From NCBI RefSeq assembly GCF_000340215.1, contig NW_006921532.1, positions 2,087,337 through 2,151,336 on the forward strand: 64,000 nt of DNA, in the 5' to 3' direction. This document shows positions 10,974 to 22,481 of this stretch, in pieces. The DNA comes from Pseudocercospora fijiensis CIRAD86 (lineage: Eukaryota; Ascomycota; Dothideomycetes; Mycosphaerellales; Mycosphaerellaceae). The translations under genes were made by a program, and so were the position numbers. Positions within the stretch are counted from its first letter, which is position 1. Each line of letters begins with the position of its first letter. The notes under the pieces were generated by a model. The model saw only the letters and a list, made by a program, of their open reading frames with translations, did no database searches and was not told the DNA's origin.

Positions 10974-12130
10974 TTCGGAGGCCGGTCAGACTCGAGGACG
11001 ATGTCAGGCTAGCCTGCGGTTCTCCCAGAGGCGCAAGTGTCGGTGAACGGCGCAGTGGGATGGCTTCCTGTATTCGGACAGAGCAGGGCCAGGAGTCCCG
11101 TGTTGCTCGTCTTGCAATGGCGGTGCACTCGGCGTGGAGGCGGGCGATGACGAGAGACGAGCTCTGCTGAGCTGCGGATCGTCTGGCTGAGCGCGCGGAT
11201 GAGAGGTCGAGCGCGGCTACTGCGCAACAAGGATTCCTGTTGCGGCGAATTGAAGGTTTGGCAGGATGAGGGTTCGCAGCACCCTCCGGTCGGCTTATTC
11301 TGGGCAGCAAGACAGCCAATGCAGGTAGAGGACGGGCGAATGCTGGACGATGTGACGGGGATGCGATGCGAGAGCGCGGTCAAGAATCGGGGCGACGTGC
11401 AGCAGAGCAGAGCAGAGCAGTCTTTTGTATATGGCTGTCTACGGATGCCAAGGCAGAATCTCATCCACCACCCCATAACTTACAAGCCTCTGCGAGCATC
11501 ATCGCGCGGGACGGAGGGAGGCTGCTGCCAATACGTCTCACACACTTGATGACCAGGTGAGTCATTTAGTCGCCCTCCCTCCTGCTCCTGCGAAGCACCG
11601 TCTGTCTTTATCTCGTTTGTCCCAGGCTGCCGGAACCTGCCCTGCCAGGCCGACTCTCGCAGCATGGTGGGCAGCATATCATATGGTGGCAGCGTAGGCA
11701 TATCGATCGATATGGTGCACTGGCCAGAGCAGAGCTTCAGCCACAGCAACCAGTGCTCATTCACCCGGGTCAGATCTGTGAGACACTCGTTGACAGCTGG
11801 AGACGGCCCAGCCTGGCGTCCACAGAGCCCACTGTCCACAGCCCTTGCCGCATTCTTGGGCGTGCGGCGAATCTTAGACAGATGCGAACGCTTCTGGTCA
11901 TTGCACTCGTTGTCGGAGCCAACGCCTGGCGCACGTCGGCCTCGCCCAGTGAGAAGGCGGCTTCTTTGAACAGGCCAGCATCACACGCCACCCCAGGTTC
12001 CAACTGCTCTGAAACGTAAGTCATTGGGCACACCTCGCTGCCATGGCCAACGGAGTTAATCCGAGCCGTCGATCTCGCATGCAAGCAATCTTCCTTCCTT
12101 CCCGCCCTGCAGTGCTGTAAGTTTGCGGTG

Positions 12131-12182
12131 CCCTGCCCTGCCCTGCTTTGCAAGCGTGCTGCGTGCTGCGTGCTGCGTGCTG
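12131..12182. repeat. CCCTG and GCGTGCT tandem repeats
   Basis: Three copies of CCCTG (12131-12145) are followed by four copies of the 7-mer GCGTGCT (about 12155-12182), some 500 bp upstream of the SFT2 ATG. Confidence 0.85.
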
Positions 12183-12677
12183 CTGTTCTGTGAGGCGCTT
12201 GTGCACGTCGGTGGGAGGGAGGCTGAGGAGAGAGAGCGAAGCCCGCCAGAAGCCAGGCTGGAGAGCAGAGCCGCTGCCGGCGCCGACGGAAGCTCCCACG
12301 TTAGAGTTTGCTTGAGTTGCCTGGCTTGTGCTCGCTTCCCTGAACACACCAGCGCGCCAGCTCGCACGCAAAGCTCTACACCTCAGAGCACGGCACCGTC
12401 GCCACAACCTGCATCGAGCTCCAGCCTGCGACTGAGGCACTGAGCACTGAGCGGCTCGATACACTTCCAATCGGCATCGGCACCGTCGGCGAGCAGGCCA
12501 CGCGGCCAGCCAATAGGCAGCACAATTCAGCACTCCAAACCATTCAAATCCTAGAAGGCTAGAACTATCTCGAGATCACCAACGACCCTAGCACATACCG
12601 CAACCTGGAGCTCTGTCCTGAACCTCAAACGCACTACTCGTCACTGCACAAAGACTGCATTCCCGCTCCGCACCACC

Positions 12678-14773
12678 ATGGCCTCGTCGTCCTTCCGCGA
12701 CAGCATGAACAGCCTGGGCTGGTCGCGCCGAGAACAAACAGCCAATACCAATCCCCAAAACCCGCTGCTGGGCACACTCTCGAAGCTCAACCCTTTCAGC
12801 GGCGAGGGCTATGTCAGGCTGCCTACAACAGAGGGCGAAGGCCCTGGTGCCCCACTGCCCGCCAGGACACGAAGAGAAGAGGAAGAAGGGTGGTTTGCGC
12901 GTAAGTTTGCACCATCCAATACGACTGCATCCATTACATCGCTCGGCTGTGTCTCAAACGCCTGCTCTGCCTGCTCCTCTTACAGAGATGTTCGCATCAT
13001 GCATACGGGCGCCGTGGGGGCGCATGAGTATCGATGCTCTCCTCACAAAGAGCCGCAGCTAGGTCTCAGACTCCGCCACGCGAAGTATTGCTTGCAGCAT
13101 CACCGTGACAAGGTGGAGTTCCTGCGTTTTACTCCGACGTGCATGCGCCGTGCAGGTTTCTCACCTACCCGCCGCCGCCCGTTCTCCATCCGTGGTCATT
13201 CACCTGGCCTGCCTAGCATAGCCATCCGGGATCTCCAGCCGAGACATTGGCTAACGTATGCTCACAGTAAGTCGATGGGACCGTCTACTATTATTTGGTG
13301 GCTTGAACCTCGCTGCCATTGCTCTCTTCGTCGTCTGCTTCACGCTTCTGCCTATACTAAGCCTGAGACCACGCAAGTTTGCGATACTGTACGTATCACT
13401 CCCTCTTCTGTCTCGTCAATTTCAAATCTGTACCCTTGTTCAGCTGCTACCGAGCACGGTTCCCTGCCTGCTCAATTCGAGAGGGTGTCATGCTTGCTCT
13501 CTCCTCGAGCACATTATTCACCAGCGATCTATCTCATCACCATCATCACTTACTGGCGCGTCGAATCAATACTTGCTATCGACGCCACGCGCAACCGATG
13601 CAGTTCATTCTTCCTCGGGCACTTATGCAGTGGGAGCGTCCGCCTGATCACAAGGTAGTTGCGGCCCGGGGTGCTTGCAGCGAAATGCAACGAGATGGTC
13701 GCATCCGCCCGTTGCTAACATGCAAAGAGCTCTTCTCGATCTCCTGCACCTCAACTCTCTAAAATGGACTCTATCCTGGTCGCACTTGATTGCACATCAC
13801 CATGGGAGCTCTCAAACAATCACTCTAGACACGAAAACATCCATATTGCCCTTCACAAAGAAAGCAGATTTCACAAACGAAACGAGACACTAACGGTTGG
13901 TCAGATGGTCTATGGCGTCGGCGCTCTTTCTGGGCTCATGGGCCGTCATGATGGGTCCTTTACAATATGGTAAGCGACTGTGCAAGCTTGATGCTCCTCC
14001 CACCCCGCTATCTTTCGCATGCGCCTGTTCGAGCAGTCAATCAAGACGCTTGAATGCGGATGGTGCAAGAGCTTTGTGTCGCGAGGCTGCATGACTACAG
14101 CCGATTTTCATGGATATTACCAAAGGGGGATACCTTGCTGATCTTACGCAACAGTACGCCATCTGGTGTCCCAAGAACGCCTGCCCTTTACAGCAACCTA
14201 CTTTGGCAGCATTGCGCTCACATTGTACTTTGCGGTCGGAGTAAGTAGACTTCTCCTATCTCCGCTCGTCGGAACACTACGGAGCCGTTGCCACACAACC
14301 ATCAACTACACACCCTTTACGTATACAGCTTGCGTCGACAATATCTTTGTTGCGGATGCGAGGTCGATCATGCGGCGCATGCACCCTCTAGCTGCTGCGC
14401 CTAGCATGACCCCAGATGTACCATGCACCCTTCCCGTTCATGCCGCCATACACGCAATGTGTTGCGCATTCTCACTGGCCTGCCCTATCTGGACACAATC
14501 CTGCTTCACAACTTCATCACCCATCATGAAAGCAACAAGCACACCGCGATTACTACTCACTGTCGTCATGATTTTCGCCACCTACCGCTATTCAGACACA
14601 CGCTGACATGACCTTTGCAGCTTCGCAGCACTATTTTGACGCTATTGACATCGATAGTCCAGCTTGTCGCACTGGTCTGGTACCTCGTGAGTTACTTCCC
14701 TATGGGCTCGCAGGGTCTGCGGTTTGCGGCAAGCTTTGGTGGGAGTCGCCTTTCGGCATGGATGGGTGGATAA
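12678..14773 (+). CDS. SFT2: Sft2-type vesicle transport protein, five exons
   Basis: A Golgi membrane protein of the Sft2/Got1 group that supports fusion of endosome-derived vesicles with the Golgi. I rebuilt it from five exons: 12678-12900, 13268-13388, 13905-13969, 14155-14240 and 14621-14773, giving 215 aa in one frame. Every junction has GT...AG with a CTRAY-like branch (GCTAACG, CACTAACG, TGCTGATC, CGCTGACA) just before the acceptor. The N-terminus is cytosolic (MASSSFRDSMNSLGW...YVRLPTTEG). Four hydrophobic segments follow: LLLFGGLNLAAIALFVVCF, ASALFLGSWAVMMG, YFGSIALTLYFAVG and ILTLLTSIVQLVALVWYLVSYF. The end GLRFAASFGGSR is strongly conserved. The introns measure 367, 516, 185 and 380 nt, far above the roughly 50 nt seen elsewhere in this window. 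The 326-codon frame from the same ATG merely reads through intron 1. Confidence 0.9.
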
Positions 14774-15595
14774 TAAATCCAGCGCTATCTCAAGTCCGAA
14801 GTTTATGTATTGACTGTACAGTTACGGATCTTCATTCATGCTGCCTCATGCTGCACCACTCTGCGATATGCCTGCATGTTGCCATCGCGCCGCCGCAACC
14901 GCGCGGTTTAGTCGTTCTCGAAGCTCGGCATTCGTTCTGGGCCTTGCAGGACTTCATGCAATGTGAAACACTGCATGATGCGACAAGCCTCCCTGATCGA
15001 GCGATTACAATGCGTTCTTGCCATGTCTGTTGCACGTGTCGAGGTTTCTCTTCAGCCGCGCATGCTGACAAGGGTCGTCCATTCATCAACGTCTTCCGAA
15101 ATCGAAGCAATGTTCGGCCTGAGAAATGATTCCTGAAACTCGACGTCACGTTGAGATACCGCTCGAGCTTGGCATATGATAAGAGCGACCTGGTCATGAG
15201 ACCCTCCGCTGCGGAGCAGGAACACGGCTCCGGATAGGCTGCGTTCGCAGCATGGGTGTGTGTGCATCGCAAAGCCTACTGACAGCCTGACAGACTTGCG
15301 GCAAAGCAAAAGGTAAACGCCGCCGACGCCTACCGCTGCTTCAGATTGTCAATCTCGGGAGGAGAGAGACACTCGATCACGAGATGAAAGGGCCTCTGCG
15401 GGTCGAGACCAGCAGATCCTGTTCAGCATTCTTTGCGCGATACTGTCGCGGCCTCTACTACGCAGTCGCGCAAAGAGTGGATTTGCGCCACCGAAGATGA
15501 AGCTGGCGCAGGAGTCCGCGGACTCAACTCGCGACTGCCAATTGAGAGACAACAGGACGGTAGAGTGAGTGCACCTGCCTCGCAATACCAACTGA
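14774..15595. other. SFT2 downstream flank to transposon boundary
   Basis: GC-normal sequence with no supportable gene. It ends sharply at the left terminal repeat of the first Harbinger-type element, and base composition changes at that point. Confidence 0.5.
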
Positions 15596-15611
15596 GAGTG
15601 CGTCTACTTCG
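15596..15611 (+). repeat. Left terminal inverted repeat, element 1
   Basis: This 16-bp sequence is the exact reverse complement of 19081-19096. Imperfect similarity (GGT-GAT/GGT steps) continues a further 20 bp inward. Confidence 0.9.
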
Positions 15612-15999
15612 GCGCCGGTGGATAGGTGGATAGGTGGCTTTCTATATAATATCTCTACCGCTTTATCTACCGCTAATATCTACTGCCTTAGCTACTTCAC
15701 TTTCCGGTGTATAACGTCGGTAGATTGTAATTAATTACTATAGCGTCGTCCGAGCGCGGTATGCTATTATTAGAAGGTATATACGTAAACCGAAAACGCG
15801 TTTTCAAACCGCGTTTTCGGTAGCTTCTATACCTATATAGTCTATTTTGACTATCTCTTCTATACTATCCTCTTCTAAGCTCTTTCAAAAGTAATAGATC
15901 TAAAGATACAGGTCGGCGTAATAGTATATATAGTAATAGCGAGCTAGTACGCGGCTCTCGCGCCTCTACTAAAGTAGAAATAGCGCAAGAAGTAGTATC

Positions 16000-17138
16000 G
16001 ACTAGCTAGTATTATAAGGACGTTAACGTAGCTAAAGAAGGCGCGATATAAGGTGTTTCGAGTGCTATATAGTCCGGAGTAGGAGTGTTATAATATAACT
16101 AGTTTAAAGTAGCTAGTATTAAAGAGTCTAGTTAAGGAATTAGAAGAAAGAGGGCTCGTACGGAATAGAGGTTATCGCAACGACGTACCTATTACTAAGA
16201 AGGTAATAATCTATCTAGACTTTATTAGGCATAACCCGACTATTCGAGAGCTAGTACGGCACTATTAATACGCGAAGTTAACCTTCGAGCGAGTTATTAA
16301 AGAGGTTAGCAAAGCGCTCTATTAGATAGCGGATATATATATATAATAACTAGACGATTTGTCGCCCTTTAAGAAGCTCGTAACTAGACGAGATACTAGT
16401 AAATTTAAGTACTTCGAGAACGCTATTAGGGCTATAGACGGAAGCCTCGTACCTATTAGTTTACCGTAGTTAGTTTAAGGTCTATATCGTTATAAAAAGA
16501 ACTATATTGCGCAGAATATAATAGCCGCCTATAGCTTTAATATAAAGGTCTATTACGTACTTGTCGGCTACGAAGGAGCCGGAAACGACGGTTAGGTACT
16601 ATAGAAGGCATATTAGAAGGGATTTAATATACCTCCTAGTAAATTCTACCTCGTAGATAGTAGATATTCCTTTAAGGATAAGCGACTTCTCGTACCGTAT
16701 AAACGGACAAGATATTACCTTCGTAAATAGGCGGCCGCCGGACGAAGGCCTAATAATAAGGAAGAGTTATATAACCTCCGGTATACTTAGCTTCGCAACG
16801 TTATAGAGCGGCTATTCGGAGTAATACAGAAGCGCTTCGAAATCGTCCGTATTAGCGCTTACGAGCACTATTCTATCCGCTCGCAGTCTAGGTTTATTAT
16901 GTCCTGCTTTGTTGTCTATAACTTTATTATTAATTACAGAAAACAGCCTCTTCGAATAGAGCCGAAGGAAGTAGTAGAACCGCTAGCGGAAGACGAGGAA
17001 ATCGACGAGGCTAATATAGATTTCGCGGCGGATAATAAGGACCCGTATTAGCAGTTTCGTAAGGTGTTTACGTAGGAGATGTTTAATAATTATAAGCAAT
17101 ACTTAGAAGATAATAGTATAGACGAGCGAGAGGTCTAA
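16000..17138 (+). pseudogene. RIP-mutated Harbinger transposase (DDE_Tnp_4 type)
   Basis: The frame is continuous from about 16000 to the TAA at 17136-17138, but about fourteen internal stops lie at places where the family has Trp or Gln. The catalytic acidic triad can still be read: Asp in AIDGS (codon 16437), Asp in YLVDSRYS (codon 16656) and Glu in NVIERLFG (codon 16806). Around them lie the family segments YVLVGYEGAGNDG and RRPNNKEELYNLR. The product would have cut and pasted the element through its terminal repeats. As it stands it cannot make a full protein. The start codon was not identified. Confidence 0.85.
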
Positions 17139-17739
17139 GATCCGGAGTTTTAGGCCTAGAGAATTAGCGATATTAATTAAATGTTCTATAGTGCAGATTG
17201 TATAAGGAATTTAGTAAGAAACGGCTTAGATCGTTATATTCTAATATTATATATATATCGCTAGTCCTCCTTTAATATTTAGTATATAGCTAAATATCGA
17301 CTTCTTAGCGCTAGAAGGTATAGATTAAGATTCGATACGGTAATATATCCTTTTATAGCATATGCAGACCCCGCACGTAACCGCCATTTTGCTAGTAAAA
17401 ATTAATAATACCTTTATATAAATCAATAGTATAGGCACTAAGCTACATTTCTAATAAAAAAGTGATATAATTATCCGAACTCTGCCCTAAAACTGCAAAT
17501 ACAAAGTATACTTCTTAAGCGATTACAATCTCTATCTACTATAACACTACTACTATTAATAACGACTATAACTATGCGGCAGATAGCTATCCTAAACATG
17601 CGGATACTTAGGATATATATAGTTATTAAGGCTAGGCATTAGTTGTAGTCTAGGTTTAATATCCTATAACACCTAGCGGAAATACTAATCTAAATAAGAC
17701 CTCTTATTCTTATCTCGTACCTACTTCCGTACGATAGCG

Positions 17740-18950
17740 ATATGCCCTTTGTTAGGCTTGCCTACTTCTAAGGCAAGAAGGGCACAATCGGCTATACTAA
17801 TACTATCTAGAATATTATTATCTATTAGACGATCGGCGACATCCCTAGTATCGATATCTATACTATATTCTACGCGCTTCTTTAGGGCTTTAGCTTCCTT
17901 ATTGCGTACCCTCTTACGCTTAGCAATAGCATCCTCGCGCGCCTACTAAGCGTTATCCCTTATAGCTTTAAGGAAAGCCGATAAGGTCTGTTATAGTAGA
18001 ATCTAGCTCTTCTTTATAAGGCTAAGGATAGCATTATTATCCTTCTTACCCTTATTCTTAGTATCTAATTTAGCCTGTTTCTTAATAGTATTACGCTACG
18101 CGATATAGGCCTTCGCGTAACGCGTAGCAACTAGCACCTATATTTCTAACTCTAATAATAGTAATAGGTCCAATTTACTATTAGTATTAGCCGCTAGTAG
18201 TATATCTCGTTCTTCTATAGTTATTCCTTCTAGAAGGGTACCTCGTCGATTTCCTTCTTATTACTATCGCCGCCGCCGCTGCCGCTGCCTTCGTCGTCCT
18301 TATCTAATCTACTATCTGCAATCGCCGCGTTACTATCTTACGCTAGATTATTGCCTACGCCTACCTCGAAGCCGCTCGCTATATTTAACTCGATAATCTT
18401 AAAGAGCTATATTGCAAACTCCGGACACTTGTTACGCTATTAACTATACTCCGGATGCTTTCGAAAGTACTTGTTAGCGACCTCCTTATTACTAGGCCTC
18501 GTAGAGTGTCTATTCTAGCCGCTTATATACTTTAAATAAGCGGCATATAGATAATACTTCGTCTTAAAGGTCCGCTAGCGAGCCTTGCTGCCTTCTTCCT
18601 TAAAGAATAGCTTAAACTTTATACTTATCTACGTAGCGATCCGACGATAGTATTTAATATAGAAGCTATTACTATAGTTTATTAAGCCTTTGTCCTTTAG
18701 CTTCTTTACCTCCTTTAAGAAGTATTCCTTATACTCTAGCTCCTATCTTATAACCTCTAGAAAGTCGGCACTAATAGGCTTATTAGCGGCTACTTTAGAC
18801 CTCTTCTTAGCTAGTATCTTCTAAGCGGTAGTCTTGCGCTTTGCAGGCGTCGTTGTCGTTATTATAGCCTTCTTTAGAGCTATAGTTTAGTAATACTATG
18901 CTAATAGGAAGATATATATAGGAGTACGCGACGTAGACGCTATTAAATTA
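17740..18950 (-). pseudogene. Second ORF of Harbinger element 1, RIP-mutated
   Basis: The minus strand keeps one frame for roughly 400 codons, interrupted only by TAG/TAA at likely Trp/Gln positions. It reads as a lysine-rich protein with helical segments such as FLKEVKKLKDKGL and EVANKYFRKHPEYS, an acidic Gly/Ser linker, then a coiled-coil-like KKQAKLDTKNKGKK region. Harbinger elements carry a second gene whose product (often Myb/SANT-like) helps move transposase to the nucleus and to DNA. The position and convergent orientation fit that role, but I could not confirm a Myb fold from the sequence. Confidence 0.6.
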
Positions 18951-19080
18951 CCGCCTTAGCGACTAGTAGTGCACGGTCTTCGAAAACTACCGATTTGTCT
19001 ACCTTAAAAACAGGTTAATACGAAAAAGCTGCATCGGTAGCCGATTATTTAGTACGACTTATCTACCGACCTACCGACCT

Positions 19081-19096
19081 CGAAGTAGACGCACTC
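19081..19096 (-). repeat. Right terminal inverted repeat, element 1
   Basis: This is the exact reverse complement of 15596-15611. It is followed by TAA and then, after 12 bp in total, by the next element. Confidence 0.9.
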
Positions 19097-19108
19097 TAAG
19101 CAATATAG

Positions 19109-19132
19109 GGGCCTGTTCTCTCGTCCGTTTAT
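19109..19132 (+). repeat. Left terminal inverted repeat, element 2
   Basis: 24 bp matching the reverse complement of 22458-22481 except one C/T difference, itself a RIP-type transition. Confidence 0.9.
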
Positions 19133-19389
19133 TATAGTATTTATCGTAGTTAATATAGCAATCTCCTTCTAGCTAATCGACTGATTGTCTCTACTATTTA
19201 TCGTCGCTTATAAGGCTATATATTATACGATAAATAGCCTCTGTTTAGTGCCCCTAATTATCGTAGACTTAGTAGATTAGTTAGGCTAGATTTGCCTTCG
19301 CAGGGCTGTAGACTTCGCGTATTTAACGCGTCCTATACTAGGATAGTAAAGACTATAGATATATCTAGTATTCTAAGCGGCAGCGAGTT

Positions 19390-20400
19390 ATTAAACAACG
19401 CGCAATAGCAACAGTAATTTGCCGCCTTCGTAGATAGCTTAGACGACAATAATACGCCTATAACCTATTCTATAGAGTAAGACTCTAGCGCCTTAGTAGC
19501 AGTAGTAGTAGCACCTAGCGCCGACAGCGATATTATCCTCGTTACTAGATCCCTCTATATTCTCGCCTCTTTCTCGCTATAATAGTCCGTATAGAACTCC
19601 TTATAGCGACGTCGTTACGCTAGGCTCGTAAACGCTAGGTCCGTATAATACGTCGTCGTAGGAGCCTAAAGGTACGCCGGAGGTCGCTATTAATCGTATA
19701 GGTCGTCAAAGTAGTAGAACAGCCGGCTCGGCGTCGCTAGAGGCAGGTAGAAAGCAGCTTAACTAGACTCGAGAGATAGTAGTAGCTCTAGACAACTCGC
19801 TATTATAGAGTTATAGTAATAGTTAAAGAGACGGAAACGGTAGATTTAAACTAGTCGCTTAGAAACGCGCTATAGAACAGGTAAAGGCGTATACACCGGA
19901 AGATCGACTAGATAAGGTAAACCTAGATACTGTCTACCGCAAAGGCAACGCTCGGCGTACTAATACGAAGCGCTATTAGGCTATAATAATAATATCGGGT
20001 TAGAAGGAAGATCTAGTTACTAAATTGCCTGTCGCGCAGTTAGCCGCAATAGACGCCTTCTTTAAGAAGTTTGCGAAGACTTACGACAAGTTTAGATACG
20101 AGGGTTTAAAGGATAAGAAGATATTATATAAGATATAGTTAGAGACTTCCGCTACTAGCGAGAACGCAAGAGGTAGACTCGCCGCCGCTAAAGCTACTAA
20201 AGCTACTAATAGTAGTGACATTAATAGCCTTCTAGCTAGTAAAGATGCTAACTTAATCGCCTTAAAGAAGCGCGCCGTATATAACCTAGCTCTCGAGAAT
20301 AGAAACAAGAAGCGCAAAGGGACTAGTAAGAAGATAGTTAGCACTATCGACGGTATAATAGACGTCCTCGTACAAATAAACATACTACTTAGTTAGTAAC
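19390..20400 (+). pseudogene. Second ORF of Harbinger element 2, RIP-mutated
   Basis: The plus strand reads as a charged protein closed by Gln/Trp-type stops. A clear stretch (about 20060-20390) holds DAFFKKFAKTYDKF, an Ala-rich helix and a basic NKKRKGTSKK segment, then ends at tandem TAG TAA. By position it is the accessory gene of the element. Its sequence does not resemble the second ORF of element 1 closely enough to align by eye. Confidence 0.55.
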
Positions 20401-20972
20401 CTCCTAATACCTATAAGAGGCTTAGTCGACTGCTTTCTACGGAGCTATATACTTACTAGCTATCTAGACAACGTCGTACTGTAATAAGGAAGTTAATAAG
20501 ACGCAACGAAGTTAGTCTATTCCTTAGAAGCAACGATAATAAGAAGATTAAGTAGATTAGAGAGATTATAGAAGATATATTTAGCGGAGAAAACAGTATA
20601 GAGGAAGGGGTAGTAGGTAGTAGAGCGACTAATAGTACTAGCGGAGACGATTAGTCTGCTTTCTATATATAATTTATCGTATACTATAGAGATTTGTTAG
20701 TATTGCAATACTAGCTCGATTCCGTATCTCTACTATTGCTATCGTCGACCTCGTTTAACCTTACCGTCTCCTCCTTCGATAACTACTAAGACTATAATAT
20801 TTCTACGCACTTTAAATTCTATAGAGACGACGACGGGGCAGTAAGGTGTTCTAAAATGTAGGCAAGAGCTAGGAGCTACGCAATCTGCTAACAAATCTGC
20901 TCTAATTATAATCTAAATATATACCGGAATACCGCTAGTTCCTATTACCTCCTCGCCTCGAATTTCTACTAA

Positions 20973-22295
20973 CTACTTACTCTCTATCTCCTCTTCGCTA
21001 TAGATACGACAATATGCCTCGTACGCTAACTATATTGCTATTGCTATTTCGTCTCTAAACGCCTCTATCTACGTCGCCTCGCGCTCGATATCTAATACGT
21101 CTATACTAACGCTACGGCCTTCGAAGTAGTTAGTTTTATTACAGACAATTAGAAGCTTCTTTATATATAAAGAGCTACGGTTAGTAAGGAAGTTATAGAG
21201 CGCTATTGTTATATAAACTAGCCTTACCTACGTACGTATATTAAACTCCGGCGCAGTCTTCTATATCTTAAACCGCCGCTTAAAGATGCTAAAGGTCCGC
21301 TCGACGATATTACGTAGCGACGAGTACTAGAGGTTAAATAATTCATCCTTATTCTAAGGCCTTATAGCGGCCTCGAATTGCTTACGTAGGTAATAGCGCA
21401 CGCCTCGAAATAGCACTATTATTATATCGCTCGACCTATAACCGGCGTTAGTGAGATAATATTTGCCTCTAGGTGTATTAAACCTATAGTTCTCGATAGC
21501 ATCTTCTATTATACGGCTATCGTACGCTAATCCTTTCTATCTAGGTAATACAAAGGTAAAGCGGCGGTGCTAATCGACGACCGCTAATATATTCTACGTT
21601 ACCTCGCCGTCTCGTTTATAATAGCGGTATTATTCTAGTATAGGTATATAAGCCGGCAGATGCGAGCTATCTAGTGCGCCTATATAGTCCTTAAAATAAG
21701 GCTAGTACTTCGGACTACGACTTCTTAGCGCTAGCGAGTCGGTTGCCTTCGTAGGCGTTACGAGCTGTCTATATAACGGTATTAAGGCTATTAACACCTT
21801 ATAGAAGATAGACGATATCTAGCTTAGACTATAGTAAAAGTCTTCTGCTAAATCGCGGTATAGACGCGCCTTCGTTATAGCGTTAAGGAATAATAACAAC
21901 TTCTGCTATCTACTAATAAGAGTGCTATCCTTTAGGTCGCCGGCCGCTATCTTATATAGCTTAATAAACTAAACCGGCGTAAAGCGACAATATCGATATA
22001 TCCGTACCTCGCTCGAGTCTAGCAAGTCGTATAGTAGCCGCTTATCTCGCTCGCTATCTATATATATCGTCCGTATGCTGCCTAGCATCCGTATACTATA
22101 TTCCTATAGTATAGTAGCTAGCATAACGAGTACGACTAATATATTACGCTGCGCTAATTTAATACGCCTTCTTCGAAGATCTACCGCCGCCGCGCCTTCT
22201 AGAACCCTTCTTTCCTCGCTCGAGCCTCTTCGTTCTATAGTATAGCGCAATCTAATAGAAATAGCGGCGTTTTTTAATAACAAGAGTAGATACAC
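20973..22295 (-). pseudogene. RIP-mutated Harbinger transposase, element 2
   Basis: A 440-codon frame runs from an ATG at 22295 to a TAG at 20973-20975 with no indel; the first Asp and the Glu are both in phase with that ATG. The first catalytic Asp lies in GALDSSHLPAY (codon 209, 21669-21671) and Glu in NIVERTF (codon 332, 21300-21302). The second Asp position reads Asn in YLTNAGYRS (codon 283), a GAC-to-AAC change of the kind RIP makes. Other family marks are DGEVT, RFTFVLPR and RGVRYYLRKQFE. Many Trp/Gln codons are now stops, so it is inactive twice over. Confidence 0.87.
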
Positions 22296-22457
22296 GATTA
22301 AAGGTATAAAGACGACGATTTTTCGTAGTTTATGCTAAATACGGTATGCTAAGCGAGTATCTACCTGTCTTAGAAAAATGGACACGATAAACAACACGAT
22401 AAACGATATATACTGAACAGTCGCCTTTATCGTATACCACTGGAAAAACAAGGTACG

Positions 22458-22481
22458 ATAAACGGACGAGAGAACGGGCCC
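22458..22481 (-). repeat. Right terminal inverted repeat, element 2
   Basis: Pairs with 19109-19132. The sequence changes to GC-normal DNA directly after the TAG duplication. Confidence 0.9.

Larger units (their letters stand above)
9804..12677. other. Long GC-rich intergenic or leader region
   Basis: A 2.9 kb stretch between the divergent bHLH and SFT2 genes with no convincing gene. A minus-strand segment near 10340-10480 (SSTTTANQPDARF-type reading) ends at a good GTGAGT donor and could be a 5' exon of the bHLH gene. The rest carries several small tandem repeats and CT-rich tracts, consistent with long leaders and promoters of both genes. Confidence 0.45.
15596..19096 (+). mobile_element. 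PIF/Harbinger-type DNA transposon, RIP-inactivated
   Basis: A 3.5 kb element bounded by perfect 16-bp inverted repeats GAGTGCGTCTACTTCG at 15596-15611 and 19081-19096. The flanking trinucleotides are TGA (15593-15595) and TAA (19097-19099), which could be a 3-bp target duplication changed by one G-to-A mutation. It carries a plus-strand DDE transposase and a convergent minus-strand second ORF, the two-gene plan of Harbinger elements. Both frames run on without visible indels but are closed by stops at former Gln and Trp codons. CpA/TpG is depleted while CpG is kept, the CpA-to-TpA signature of RIP. Confidence 0.85.
19109..22481 (-). mobile_element. Second PIF/Harbinger-type DNA transposon, RIP-inactivated
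   Basis: A 3373-bp element with 24-bp terminal inverted repeats starting GGGCCYGTTCTCTCGTCC (19109-19132 and 22458-22481, one mismatch). It is flanked on both sides by the trinucleotide TAG (19106-19108 and 22482-22484), a good 3-bp target duplication. It has the same plan as element 1 but the opposite orientation: a plus-strand second ORF on the left and a minus-strand transposase on the right, converging. The terminal repeats differ from those of element 1, so the two are different families. RIP has closed both frames. Confidence 0.88.

Noticed and set aside
12678..13658. 326-codon ORF starting at the SFT2 ATG
   Set aside because: It reads through SFT2 intron 1 after codon 74. The spliced five-exon model restores a full conserved Sft2, so this extension is an artefact.
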